Part shown: piece by piece, positions 25,350 to 42,499 of the stretch | Layout of the letters: every line of letters begins with the position of its first letter | Numbering within the stretch: position 1 is the first letter of the stretch | NCBI GenBank assembly: GCA_019247715.1 | Contig: JAFBAO010000070.1 | Location: 1 to 63,250 of the forward strand | Origin: Caulobacteraceae bacterium | GTDB lineage: Bacteria; Pseudomonadota; Alphaproteobacteria; Caulobacterales; Caulobacteraceae | Direction: 5' to 3' | Length of the DNA stretch: 63,250 nucleotides | The notes under the pieces: model-generated | Told to the model about the DNA's origin: nothing | Seen by the model: the letters and a program-made list of their open reading frames with translations, nothing else | Database searches by the model: none | Translations under genes and position numbers: made by a program

Positions 25350-26492
25350 ATGACCGCCCAAGACCATACGCGCGTGCGCCCCTGGCGCATGATCGATCGG
25401 CGCAAGTGCCGACAGATCCACGTTGGCCCCGTCGCCGTGGGGGGCGACGCTCCGATCAGCGTCCAGTCGATGACCAATACGCTGACGGCCGACGCGGCCG
25501 CGACCATCGACCAGGTGCGCCGGCTGGAAGAAGCCGGCGCCGACATCGTCCGGGTCTCCTGTCCCGACGAAGCCTCGACGGCTGCGCTGAAGACCATTGT
25601 CAAGGCGGCCAAGGTCCCGATCGTAGCCGACATCCACTTCCACTACCGCCGCGGCGTCGAGGCGGCTGAGGCGGGGGCGGCCTGCCTGCGGATCAACCCG
25701 GGCAACATCGGCTCGGCGGCGCGGGTGCGCGAGGTGATCCAGGCCGCGCGCGATCACGGCTGTTCGATGCGGATCGGCGTCAACGCGGGCTCCTTGGAGC
25801 CGCACCTCCTGGAGAAGTACGGCGAGCCGTGCCCGGAGGCCATGGTGGAGAGCGCCCTCGACCACGCCAAGATCCTTCAGGACAACGACTTCCACGAGTT
25901 CAAGATCAGCGTGAAGGGCTCCGATCCGTTCCTGGCCGTGGCCGCCTACCAGATGCTCGCCGAGGCCATCGACTGCCCGCTGCACGTGGGCGTCACCGAA
26001 GCCGGCGGCCTCAGGACCGGCACGATCAAGTCGGCCATCGGCATGGGCTCGCTGCTCTGGGCCGGGATCGGCGACACCATCCGCGTCTCCCTTGCGGCCG
26101 ATCCGGTGGAGGAGGTCAAGGCGGGCTTCGACATCCTGAAGTCGCTGGGCCTGCGCCACCGCGGCGTGAACATCATCGCCTGCCCTTCGTGCGCCCGGCA
26201 GGGCTTCAACGTCATCGACACGGTGGCCAAGCTCGAGGAGCGGCTGGCGCACATCTCCACCTCGATGAGCCTCTCGATCATCGGCTGCGTGGTCAACGGG
26301 CCGGGCGAGGCGCTGATGACCGATGTCGGCTTCACCGGCGGCGGCAAGGGCGCCGGCATGGTCTATCTGGCCGGCAAGCCCGACCACAAGATGGACAACG
26401 AGCGGATGGTCGACCACATCGTCGGGCTGGTCGAGGCCAAGGCGGCCGAGATCGAGGCCGCCAACCCCGCCACCCTCGCGGCGGCGGAATAG
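25350..26492 (+). CDS. ispG: 4-hydroxy-3-methylbut-2-en-1-yl diphosphate synthase
   Basis: MEP-pathway [4Fe-4S] enzyme that converts MEcPP to HMBPP. 380 residues, the bacterial short form. The N-terminal TIM barrel begins [35 protein letters not shown] and [20 protein letters not shown] follow. The cluster cysteines are in [14 protein letters not shown] and [11 protein letters not shown]. Downstream of the RodZ-like gene and followed by a small unknown gene and prmC on the same strand. Confidence 0.97.
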   Translation: MTAQDHTRVRPWRMIDRRKCRQIHVGPVAVGGDAPISVQSMTNTLTADAAATIDQVRRLEEAGADIVRVSCPDEASTAALKTIVKAAKVPIVADIHFHYRRGVEAAEAGAACLRINPGNIGSAARVREVIQAARDHGCSMRIGVNAGSLEPHLLEKYGEPCPEAMVESALDHAKILQDNDFHEFKISVKGSDPFLAVAAYQMLAEAIDCPLHVGVTEAGGLRTGTIKSAIGMGSLLWAGIGDTIRVSLAADPVEEVKAGFDILKSLGLRHRGVNIIACPSCARQGFNVIDTVAKLEERLAHISTSMSLSIIGCVVNGPGEALMTDVGFTGGGKGAGMVYLAGKPDHKMDNERMVDHIVGLVEAKAAEIEAANPATLAAAE

Positions 26493-26577
26493 CGCTAGCA
26501 GGGCCGGCGGCTGGCGCCTTGCGTGGGTGCGCCCTGTCGATTAGCTCCAGGCGCCGCAAGGGCAAAGGAGGGGCGAG

Positions 26578-26871
26578 ATGTCCGCCGATGGCGTCTGGAA
26601 GACCACCGTCAACTCTCCCATGGGGGTCCAGGAAGGGACGCTGACGATCAAGACGGACGGCGCCGCCTTCACCGGCCAGATGTCCGGACGGATGGGCGCC
26701 CAGGAGATCGCCGGCCGGGTGGACGGCGATCGGCTTTTCTGGACCGCCCAGATGACCCAGCCCTTTCCAATCACCCTCGACTTCGAAGTGGCGGTCGCCG
26801 GCGACGGCATGGAGGGTTTCGTCAAGGCCGGCGCCTTCGGCGCCTCGCCCCTGAAGGGCGTCCGGGGATAG
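26578..26871 (+). CDS. Conserved hypothetical protein, 97 aa
   Basis: Not assigned to a named family. Starts MSADGVWKTTVNSPMG behind an excellent ribosome site (AAAGGAGG, 7 bases upstream of ATG). The sequence alternates short strands and glycines (GTLTIKTDGAAFTGQMSGRM, GRVDGDRLFWTA), which suggests a small beta-sandwich or barrel of the kind often seen in alphaproteobacterial stress or lipid-associated proteins. No signal peptide. It sits between ispG and prmC with the stop 11 bp before the prmC start, so it is in the same operon. Confidence 0.8.
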   Translation: MSADGVWKTTVNSPMGVQEGTLTIKTDGAAFTGQMSGRMGAQEIAGRVDGDRLFWTAQMTQPFPITLDFEVAVAGDGMEGFVKAGAFGASPLKGVRG

Positions 26872-26882
26872 GACCAGCGGCC

Positions 26883-27749
26883 CTGAGCGAGACGTTGCTT
26901 TCCGCCTGGAGCTCCGGACGCCGCCGGCTGGAGGTGGCAGGCGTGGAGAGCCCGGCGATCGATGCGCGGCTGCTGCTGGAGGCGGCCGCCGAGGTCAGCC
27001 GGACCGAGATCCTCACCGATCCGCATCGGGCGCTGCCGGGGGAGGCCGGGGCGCGCCTCGAGACCTACCTGGCGCGGCGGGAGCGCCGCGAGCCGGTGAG
27101 TCAGATTCTCGGACGCCGGGCCTTCTGGACGATCGTCCTCAAGGTCACCGGCGACGTGCTGACCCCGAGGCCGGAGACCGAATCTCTGCTCGACGTCGTC
27201 CTGGCCGCCTTCGGCCCCGACCGCCGCTTCTCGGTCCTCGACCTCGGGGTCGGTTCCGGCGCGCTGCTGCTGGCGATCCTCGCGGAGCGGCCCGGTGCGC
27301 GAGGCCTCGGCGTCGACGTCTCGGAGGCGGCCCTGGCGGTGGCGCGGGAGAACGCCGCGAACCTCGGGCTCGGAGGGCGCGCCGCCCTCCTGAGGGGCGA
27401 CTGGACGAGCGGGCTCGAGGCGGAGAGTTTCGACCTCGTGGTGGCCAACCCGCCCTATGTGGCCAGCGGCGACATCCCGGGCCTGGCGCCGGAAGTGCGC
27501 GACCACGAGCCGCGCCTGGCGCTCGACGGGGGGCCGGACGGGCTGGAGGCCTACCGGCGCCTGGCGCCGGAGATCCTCCGGGTGCTGCGGCCTGGCGGAA
27601 CCTTCGCGGTCGAGATCGGGGCGACCCAAGAGGAGGCGGTCGAGGCCCTCTTTGCCGCCGCAGGGGCCGAGGCCATCACGACCCATCGGGACCTCGGGGA
27701 TCGGCCGAGGGTGGTGGCGGGCCTCAAGAAACCTCTTGGAAAGCGGTAA
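26883..27749 (+). CDS. prmC: Peptide chain release factor N5-glutamine methyltransferase
   Basis: Methylates the GGQ glutamine of release factors 1 and 2. The N-terminal helical domain (EVAGVESPAIDARLLLEAA) is followed by the SAM fold (VLDLGVGSGALLLAILAE) and the catalytic NPPYV motif in LVVANPPYVAS. The family N-terminus places the start at the CTG of 26883, which has AGGA nine bases upstream. The only other nearby candidate is a TTG at 26895, which would shorten the first helix. No ATG or GTG is available in frame. It would encode 288 residues. The start is an inference; the identity is secure. Confidence 0.93.
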   Translation: MSETLLSAWSSGRRRLEVAGVESPAIDARLLLEAAAEVSRTEILTDPHRALPGEAGARLETYLARRERREPVSQILGRRAFWTIVLKVTGDVLTPRPETESLLDVVLAAFGPDRRFSVLDLGVGSGALLLAILAERPGARGLGVDVSEAALAVARENAANLGLGGRAALLRGDWTSGLEAESFDLVVANPPYVASGDIPGLAPEVRDHEPRLALDGGPDGLEAYRRLAPEILRVLRPGGTFAVEIGATQEEAVEALFAAAGAEAITTHRDLGDRPRVVAGLKKPLGKR

Positions 27750-28013
27750 TCGAATCGCTACATCAATCTGGTCTCCTCCTGGATCCGCTGGAGTTGGGGT
27801 CGAGGCGCGGGTTCATCCGAGCCAGCGCAGGACCGCTTCGGCAGGCGCGGTCGACAAAACCCTCGGGAAGTCGCGCTAAAAGGCTCGCGGGAGACAGGGA
27901 ACCTTAAGCGTTTTCGGACACTCCATCGGGCAGCATCGCCCGTTCATCGCGAGAGAGCCCAAGGCCCGCCGGCAGCCGGCGGCGCCGGGCGATCCGCAGC
28001 AGGTCGGCCAAAC

Positions 28014-28946
28014 ATGAGAGACTTCAAAGGGATGAAGCGCCAGCGCAACCGCAATCGCGGGGGCGGCGGAGGCAAACCCCAGCACAACGCCAACCGGGCC
28101 TTCGATTCCAACGGGCCGGACGGCGTCAAGGTCCGCGGCGCGGCCCAGCATATCTATGAGAAGTACCAGCAGCTCGCCCGCGATGCGACGTCGTCGGGCG
28201 ACCGGGTGCTGGCGGAGAACTACTTGCAGCACGCGGAGCACTACTTCCGGGTCCTGCGCGCCATGCAGCCGCAGCGCCCGGTCGGGGAGATCATCGGCCG
28301 CGACCAGTTCGCTTCAGGATACGACATCGATTTCGAAGAGGAGCCTGCGGCGGCGGAGGCGGCGACCGAGGAGGCCGAAGCCGACGGCGCCGGCGAGCCC
28401 GGCCGGCGCGAGGAGCGCCCCTGGGCGCGCGAGGACCGGCCGCGCGACGAGTTCCGCCAGCGGGACGACCGCCCGCGCGAGGACTTCCGCCAACGGGACG
28501 ATCGGTCCAGGGAGGACTTTCGCTCTCGCGACGAGCCTCGCCAGCGCGACGACCGCTTCCGCGACGACCGCCAGGGGCGGGGCGAGCGTCCGAGGGACGA
28601 CCGGCGCTCCCGCGATGAGCGGCCGTTCCGCTTCGAGCGCGAGCCGCGGCCGGAGCGGGAAGCCCGCGATCCTATCGGCCTCGTAGAGCCCCGCGCCGCC
28701 CCCTTCAATGGTCCGGCCGCTGCGCCGGCGCCCGAAGAGCAGCAGCCGGCCGGCGGAATGCTGCGGGGCGAGGACGGGACCGTCAGCGCCGCCCCGGCCT
28801 TCCTGCAGACGCGCGCCAACGAGCCGCGGGCCGAGGGCGAAGAGCCAGGCGGAGAAAGCCGCCGTCCGCGCCGCCGCCGTGCGCCCCGCAGCTTCGAGGC
28901 CGCCGAGGGCGGCGCGGCCGTTCCCGCGGACGCAGACGAGGGCTAG
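28014..28946 (+). CDS. DUF4167 domain protein with Arg/Asp-rich disordered region
   Basis: A 310-residue protein. Residues 1-90 are the DUF4167 domain (MKRQRNRNRGGGGGKPQ, then VRGAAQHIYEKYQQLARDA and NYLQHAEHYFRVL). The middle (~115-230) is an intrinsically disordered run of RDDR/REDF-type repeats, strongly alternating in charge. A short conserved-looking block PAFLQTRA precedes a basic, Arg-rich C-terminus. The basic N-terminal patch and RG/RD content suggest RNA or ribonucleoprotein association, but no function is established to my knowledge. A 264-bp spacer separates it from prmC. Confidence 0.88.
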   Translation: MRDFKGMKRQRNRNRGGGGGKPQHNANRAFDSNGPDGVKVRGAAQHIYEKYQQLARDATSSGDRVLAENYLQHAEHYFRVLRAMQPQRPVGEIIGRDQFASGYDIDFEEEPAAAEAATEEAEADGAGEPGRREERPWAREDRPRDEFRQRDDRPREDFRQRDDRSREDFRSRDEPRQRDDRFRDDRQGRGERPRDDRRSRDERPFRFEREPRPEREARDPIGLVEPRAAPFNGPAAAPAPEEQQPAGGMLRGEDGTVSAAPAFLQTRANEPRAEGEEPGGESRRPRRRRAPRSFEAAEGGAAVPADADEG

Positions 28947-29035
28947 CCTAGTCCCCACGAAGCAAGCTCACCAAGAGCACGAAGACTTCGGGGCGTCGTG
29001 GTTTGGTGGCCCCTGTGACTACCGCCGGACGGCAG

Positions 29036-29971
29036 TCAGGCCTGAGCGACGTGACCGCCGTTCAAGGTCGCGCCGGCTCGCTTCAGCCAGCCGAAATTCG
29101 GCAGGACGGGAAGCTTGAAACCCGGCGCCCTCGGAGCGGGAATGCAGCGCTCCAGCCATTCGAGCAGCACCTCGGCCGGGCCGTCGGTCAGGAAGTGATT
29201 GGCGCCCGGAACCCGCAGGAACCGGATCGGCGAGCGGGTGCGGGCTTCCTTGACCAGCCGCTCGGCGATCTCGATGGGCGCGAAGTCGTCGGCGTCGCCA
29301 TGGATCATGTAGACCGGCACGTGTAGCCGCTTGAGCGCCGCGCGCATGTGGCAGAGCTGGGCCGCCTGGCCGCTGACCTCCAGGATGGCGTTGCGCAGGT
29401 CGCGGGGGATCAGGGCGAGCACGCGCGAACCAAGGCCCACCAGCCACCGCGCCGTGGGGCCGGGCTGACCCAGATAGCTCGACAGCAACACCACGGCCGA
29501 GAGGGACTTGGGGTTCTGTTCGGCCATTACCGTAGCGATCGCCGCGCCGTACGACTGGCCAACCAGCAGGATCTTCTGGCCCGGCGCGGCGTGCAGCAGG
29601 GGCGCGAGAGCCGCGGCCTGCATGCGGATGTCGGGAACGCAGGTGGCCGGCTCGCTGGCCGCGAACCCGGGGCGATCGACCACCACCATTTGCCGGTCGG
29701 GCGGCAGGGCGGCGAGCAACGGCGCCCAATACTCGGACCAGGAGGGCGCGCCCGGGATGACCACGATCTTCAGCGCCGCCGGCCGCTCCCGCGGCGTCTC
29801 GAGCGCGGAGATGCGCCAGCCAAGCCCGCCGCCGGCGGTGAACGAGAAACGCCGCACCACACTGTCGGGGTAGTCCAGAGACGTCGGGACGTGCTCGGTG
29901 CGCCCGTTCGCGGCGCTCTCGAAGCAGGCCCAGCCCAGGGCCAGCACTCCTCTCGGTCTCCTTCTCGCCAC
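29036..29971 (-). CDS. Alpha/beta hydrolase
   Basis: A 311-residue alpha/beta-hydrolase fold enzyme; the substrate is not predictable. The nucleophile elbow is LLVGQSYGAAIA, the acid lies in HGDADDFAP and the histidine in PGANHFLTDGP. The oxyanion/HG-like loop is VVIPGAPSWSEYW. The start is set at the GTG of 29971, which has AAAGGAGG six bases upstream. The frame continues upstream to 30205, but those residues are Arg-rich and unlike the family. The first ~20 residues (VLALGWACFESAANG) are mildly hydrophobic, so weak membrane association is possible. Divergent from clpB. Confidence 0.88.
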   Translation of the reverse strand: MARRRPRGVLALGWACFESAANGRTEHVPTSLDYPDSVVRRFSFTAGGGLGWRISALETPRERPAALKIVVIPGAPSWSEYWAPLLAALPPDRQMVVVDRPGFAASEPATCVPDIRMQAAALAPLLHAAPGQKILLVGQSYGAAIATVMAEQNPKSLSAVVLLSSYLGQPGPTARWLVGLGSRVLALIPRDLRNAILEVSGQAAQLCHMRAALKRLHVPVYMIHGDADDFAPIEIAERLVKEARTRSPIRFLRVPGANHFLTDGPAEVLLEWLERCIPAPRAPGFKLPVLPNFGWLKRAGATLNGGHVAQA

Positions 29972-30435
29972 GGCAGTCCTCCTTTCGGCGCCAGGCGTTG
30001 GCGTACGGATCGAACGCGGATTCTGCCTTCCGGGTTCGCTATCCCGCGATTCCCAAGCTGCGGAATCGAATATCTGGAGATTGCGCCTTCGAAGCTGAAG
30101 CTGCTGTGAACCGGGCGTTTGGGTGGCCGTCAGGCTACAACTTCGGCGCCGCGCTGGGCGGCGCGCGCGCCCGCGCCGACCGAGTGTCTTCCCCCAGCGA
30201 GTCATCCCGTCTTGAAGATCGCTAACCCTGCTCTGAAATCAGCAACTTAGCCTGGCGCGGCGCGGCGCGGGCGATAGGCTCACCGGGCGAGGCCCAAGCC
30301 GGGCGAAAGCGCCCGGCGGCGCGCCCGGCGGAATTCGAATCCGGCCTTGTGTGGCCCCGGCGCCACACTACATCGGGGGCAGCGGTTTGCGCTTGGTCAA
30401 GGCGGCCGCGGAGTATTCCGCCTAACGAGGGGACC
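29972..30435. other. 464-bp divergent intergenic region between hydrolase and clpB
   Basis: Contains the ribosome site of the hydrolase at its left edge and a candidate heat-shock promoter for clpB at 30346-30373. It also has a GC-rich inverted stretch around 30305-30330 (GCGCCCGGCGGCGCGCCCGG). No other gene is supported. Confidence 0.5.
30346..30373 (+). promoter_or_regulatory. Candidate sigma-32 (RpoH) promoter of clpB with a palindromic spacer
   Basis: CTTG (30346-30349), an 18-base spacer and CTACAT (30368-30373) resemble alphaproteobacterial RpoH promoters, 62 bases before the clpB ATG. The spacer TGTGGC-C-CCGG-C-GCCACA (30350-30367) is itself an inverted repeat with only one mismatched pair. 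The -10 match is partial (4 of 6 to CCCCAT). Confidence 0.45.
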
Positions 30436-33024
<2,589 letters not shown>

Positions 33025-33062
33025 GGCGGGGCCGGGCCCGGCGGGATTCTTAAGAGCGCGCT

Positions 33063-33632
33063 CTACCGCTCCGCCTTCAGCAACGCCGCCCGCTCGGACG
33101 GTGTGTTGGCGCCGCGCAGCCGATCCATGATCGCAGCCGGGCAGGGTAGGGCGGCGAGGCCGGCGGATTCGACCAGCCGTTTCAGCGCCCAATCGGGCGG
33201 GGCGTCCAGCGGCGTGGCGGCGAGCGTCATCACCGCCGGCAGCGGATGCCCGTCGTAGAAGGCGCCCGGCGCCGGGGCCGCCAGCAACGGGGCGAGGTCG
33301 GCGCAGCTCAGGGTCGGCGCGTCGACCGCCAGCACCAGCGCCCGCGTCAGTCCCGCCGCTTTCAGCGCCCGGACGCCCGCCAGCACGCCCCCTGCCGGGC
33401 CGGCGAGCGGGGCAGGATCGGCGACGAACGGCAGCCCATAGTCGCCGCCGGCGGTGATCACCCTCTCGGCGCCCGCGGCGCGAGCAAGGTCGGCCACCCG
33501 GTCGACGGCCCGCCGCCCGCCCCAGTCCTGGGCGGCCTTGTCGGCGCCCATTCGCGAGGAGGCGCCGCCCACAAGGATGATCGCTCCGAGCGCCACGCCC
33601 GGCAGGGTCGACGCGGCGAAGGCGCCGGTCAA
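33063..33632 (-). CDS. MobA-like molybdenum cofactor nucleotidyltransferase
   Basis: A 189-residue NTP transferase fold with the MobA signature [14 protein letters not shown] and the acidic metal site [12 protein letters not shown]. MobA adds GMP to molybdopterin; paralogues (MocA, other sugar nucleotidyltransferases) share the motif, so the exact substrate is not certain. The frame begins at a TTG (33632); a GTG at 33596 is closer to the conserved [11 protein letters not shown] block. Convergent with clpB; the spacer holds GC palindromes (33031-33042, 33053-33064) that may end both transcripts. No other molybdenum cofactor genes are nearby. Confidence 0.8.
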   Translation of the reverse strand: MTGAFAASTLPGVALGAIILVGGASSRMGADKAAQDWGGRRAVDRVADLARAAGAERVITAGGDYGLPFVADPAPLAGPAGGVLAGVRALKAAGLTRALVLAVDAPTLSCADLAPLLAAPAPGAFYDGHPLPAVMTLAATPLDAPPDWALKRLVESAGLAALPCPAAIMDRLRGANTPSERAALLKAER

Positions 33633-33677
33633 GAGCGAGGGAATTGGCGCTACGAGCGCGCCCGCACGGCGCGCCTC

Positions 33678-33974
33678 TCAGTTCTCGTGTTCGCGATCGA
33701 GGCTGAAAAGCCGCTTGCCGAGCTGGCAGACCTCTACTTCCTGGCAGTCCGGAGATTCGGCCATCAGCCTGCCCGCCCATTCGCGGGCGCGCTGTTCGTC
33801 GCTCACGCTGATGACCACGAGCACCGGCTCGGCGTACCGGCGGTCGTTCAGCAGCAGTTCGAAGGTCTCCACGACACGTCCCCGAAAGCGCCGATGCTCC
33901 TCCCACCCTATTGAGTCTGCGTCGGTCGCGATCGTTCCCGTGTCGGCGATATTTCTCGCGCTGAGGCGAGTCAG
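33678..33974 (-). CDS. Small conserved protein downstream of two hybrid kinases; possible CTG start
   Basis: Not recognised. About 98 residues with a well-formed core (WEEHRRFRGRVVETFELLLN, RRYAEPVLVVISVSDEQ, AREWAGRLMAESPDCQEVEV) and an acidic/basic tail; likely a small alpha/beta cytosolic protein. No ATG, GTG or TTG exists in frame before the core. The only upstream candidate is a CTG at 33974 whose last two bases and next base form the TGA of the preceding kinase gene, an ATGA-like overlap. The first internal start is a GTG before ETFELLL, which would remove the first ~30 residues. Position as third gene of a signalling operon suggests an accessory or target of the kinases (inference). 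Confidence 0.6.
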   Translation of the reverse strand: MTRLSARNIADTGTIATDADSIGWEEHRRFRGRVVETFELLLNDRRYAEPVLVVISVSDEQRAREWAGRLMAESPDCQEVEVCQLGKRLFSLDREHEN

Positions 33975-35680
33975 CGGGCGGCGGCGCGGGCGCCCTCGAG
34001 GCGGGGCCCGGGGCGGTGGTGCTGGGCGATGACGGCAGCCAGATCGCGCTGCAGGAACGGCTTGGCCAGCCGCGGCAGATCGAGGCCGTGGTTCTTGGCC
34101 GCGGGCGGCAGATCCGCATAGCCGGTGGCGAGCACGATCGGCAGGTCCGGGAACCGCTCGCGCACGATCTTGGCGAGCTCGATGCCGGTCATCCCCGGCA
34201 TGGCGTGATCGGTGATGATCAAGTCGACCCCGGGAAGGGCCTCCAGCAGGTTCAGGGCCTCGGCCGCCGAGCTCGCCTCCAGCACCTTGTGACCGAGGTC
34301 CTCGAGCATGGCCGCCGTGCCGCTGCTGACCAGGGCGTCGTCGTCCACCAGCAGGATGGTGGCGCGGCCGCCAGCCTGCAGCGCCACCGGACTTTGGTCG
34401 CGAACCAGACTGACCGCCATCTGCTCGGCCTGCGGAAGGAGCAGATGGATTCTGGTTCCCGCTCCGGGCGTGCTTTCGATTCTCAGCGCGCCGCCCGATT
34501 GGGCGGCGAGCCCATACACCATGGAAAGTCCGAGGCCGGTCCCCTTGCCGGCGCCCTTGGTGGTGAAGAAGGGCTCGGCCGCGCGCAGACGCGTCGCCTC
34601 GTCCATGCCGCAGCCGGTGTCGGCGACGCTCAGCCTCACATAACGCCCGGCCCTGAGGCCCCCGTCGAGGCTCTCGCACACGATCTCTTCCTCGGCGGCG
34701 ATGGTCAGCGCCCCCCCGCTGGGCATGGCGTCGCGGGCGTTGAGCGCAAGGTTCATCAGCGCCAGCTCGAGCTGGTTGGCGTCCGCGAGCACCGGCGCTA
34801 GCTGGCTGGGAACCTCGTGGCCGATGGTGATGCCAGGTCCGAGCGAGCGGGTGAGCAGGTCGTGGATGCCAGCGACCAGGTCCGGCACGCTGACCGCTTC
34901 GGGCCGCAGCTCCTGGCGCCGCGCAAAAGCCAGCAGCCTTTGGGTGAGGGCCGCGCCCCGTTCGGCGCCTTTCAGGGCGTTGTCGAGGAGGCGCTGAGCC
35001 GCTGGATCGTCGGCCAACCGCTTTTTCAGCAGCTCCAGGCTGCCCAGCACGGCCATCAAAAGGTTGTTGAAGTCGTGCGCGACCCCGCCGGTCAACTGGC
35101 CGATGGTGTCGATCTTTTGCGCCTCGAAAAGCTGACTGAGCGCCTGCTCGCGCTCGCGCGTCCGCTGCTCGATGCGGACCTCGAGATCCCGGTTCAACTG
35201 TTGCAGCGCGGCGCCTGAGGCCTCGAGCGCCGCGGTCCGCTCCTCCACCCGGCGCTCCAGCTCCGCGTTCAGCCGCTCGAGCTCCCGGGTCTTGCGGTGG
35301 AGCTCGGCGAAGATCCGCACTTTGGCGCGGAGCACCTCGGGCACCACCGGCACCGGCACGTAGTCCACCGCGCCGGCCTCGTAGCCCTTCAGCCGGTCGA
35401 GGTCCGAAAGATGGATGGCCGAGACGAAGATCAACGCGGTCTGCTGAAAGCGCGGGTGCTCACGGATCATGGCCGCCAGCTCGAAGCCGTCCAACTCGGG
35501 CATGTGGACGTCGATCAGGACGACGGCCACGTCGTGCTTGAGCAGCTGGGCCAGAGCCTCGCGGGCCGAGGAGGCGGTGATCAGCCGCTCGCCGAGGGGG
35601 CCGAGGATGACCTCGTAGCTCAGCAGCTTGGCTGGTTGGTCGTCGACCAGCAGAATATTGACTGGATCGGTTTCGCCCAT
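33971..35680 (-). CDS. REC-histidine kinase-REC hybrid protein
   Basis: A 569-residue soluble signalling protein. Residues ~5-125 form an N-terminal receiver (ILLVDDQPAKLLSYEVIL, acceptor in VVLIDVHMPELDG). A coiled coil (RELERLNAELERRVEERTAA) leads to HisKA with [11 protein letters not shown]. The ATPase domain has [17 protein letters not shown] and [11 protein letters not shown] second receiver ends the protein (ILLVDDDALVSSGTAAML, LIITDHAMPGMTG). This arrangement lets an upstream kinase phosphorylate the first receiver to control the core. It starts 16 bp after the stop of the poly-HAMP kinase, so the latter is the obvious input (inference). No membrane segment. Confidence 0.92.
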   Translation of the reverse strand: MGETDPVNILLVDDQPAKLLSYEVILGPLGERLITASSAREALAQLLKHDVAVVLIDVHMPELDGFELAAMIREHPRFQQTALIFVSAIHLSDLDRLKGYEAGAVDYVPVPVVPEVLRAKVRIFAELHRKTRELERLNAELERRVEERTAALEASGAALQQLNRDLEVRIEQRTREREQALSQLFEAQKIDTIGQLTGGVAHDFNNLLMAVLGSLELLKKRLADDPAAQRLLDNALKGAERGAALTQRLLAFARRQELRPEAVSVPDLVAGIHDLLTRSLGPGITIGHEVPSQLAPVLADANQLELALMNLALNARDAMPSGGALTIAAEEEIVCESLDGGLRAGRYVRLSVADTGCGMDEATRLRAAEPFFTTKGAGKGTGLGLSMVYGLAAQSGGALRIESTPGAGTRIHLLLPQAEQMAVSLVRDQSPVALQAGGRATILLVDDDALVSSGTAAMLEDLGHKVLEASSAAEALNLLEALPGVDLIITDHAMPGMTGIELAKIVRERFPDLPIVLATGYADLPPAAKNHGLDLPRLAKPFLQRDLAAVIAQHHRPGPRLEGARAAAR

Positions 35681-35696
35681 CGCCGCCTCGGCGCCG

Positions 35697-42050
<6,354 letters not shown>

Positions 42051-42295
42051 CAGTTCCTGAAGCGGAGCGGCAGTAGCTATACCTGCGCAGAAGATCTCTC
42101 GGCACGACTAGGCGAGGTAAGCCGCCATTGAAAGCCTCCAATACTAGCTTTGCCTTAGACAGTCGCAGATGATGGGAAGAGTTTTCTAGCGCAGCCGGCC
42201 GTCGGCGGGGCGGTGGGCAAGACGAAAGCCTTGAGGCGCTCACCGCAAGCGTACTCCAGCCGGGTTCGATGGCAATCTCACGGCCATCGGTAACC

Positions 42296-42315
42296 TCTGG
42301 ATAATTTGTGCATAA
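42296..42315 (-). promoter_or_regulatory. Two DnaA-box-like sites 11 bp apart
   Basis: Read on the minus strand, 42307-42315 is TTATGCACA (fits TTATNCACA) and 42296-42304 is TTATCCAGA (one mismatch to TTATCCACA). Start-to-start spacing is 11 bp, one helical turn, so bound proteins would face the same side. Functional binding is an inference. Confidence 0.4.
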
Positions 42316-42383
42316 CCCCCCCTTGCGCCCGCACACAGCCCCTGTGGCTTTCAATGCACGGCTAAGGTTCCAGGTTCCGCAGC

Positions 42384-42404
42384 ATCCCGAAAATTTTTCA
42401 GGAT
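42384..42404. promoter_or_regulatory. Near-perfect 21-bp palindrome, candidate operator
   Basis: ATCC[C]GAAAA-T-TTTTC[A]GGAT: ten-base arms with one mismatched pair around a central base, and an AT-rich core in an otherwise GC-rich genome. It is about 340 bp upstream of the poly-HAMP kinase start and 96 bp past the glycosyltransferase stop. A terminator is less likely because it has no loop. Confidence 0.5.
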
Positions 42405-42499
42405 CGTCGAATGAGCGCCACATTGGGCGGAAGAAGGGCTTTGTTTGGGCGGCGGAAGGACAGCTTGGCCATGCCGACGGGACCCGGCCGTCGCGAAAC

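Larger units (their letters stand above)
42051..42499. other. 449-bp intergenic region upstream of the poly-HAMP operon
   Basis: Lies between the 3' end of a glycosyltransferase gene and the start of the giant kinase, both on the minus strand. It holds a hairpin CGATGGC/GCCATCG (42267-42289), two DnaA-box-like sequences (42296-42315), a 21-bp palindrome (42384-42404) and AT-rich stretches around 42120-42190. It is expected to contain the operon promoter. No gene is supported here. Confidence 0.55.

Noticed and set aside
33031..33064. GCCGGGCCCGGC and AGAGCGCGCTCT palindromes between clpB and mobA-like gene
   Set aside because: They may help end both transcripts, but such short GC palindromes are frequent here and no T-run is present, so no separate terminator is claimed.
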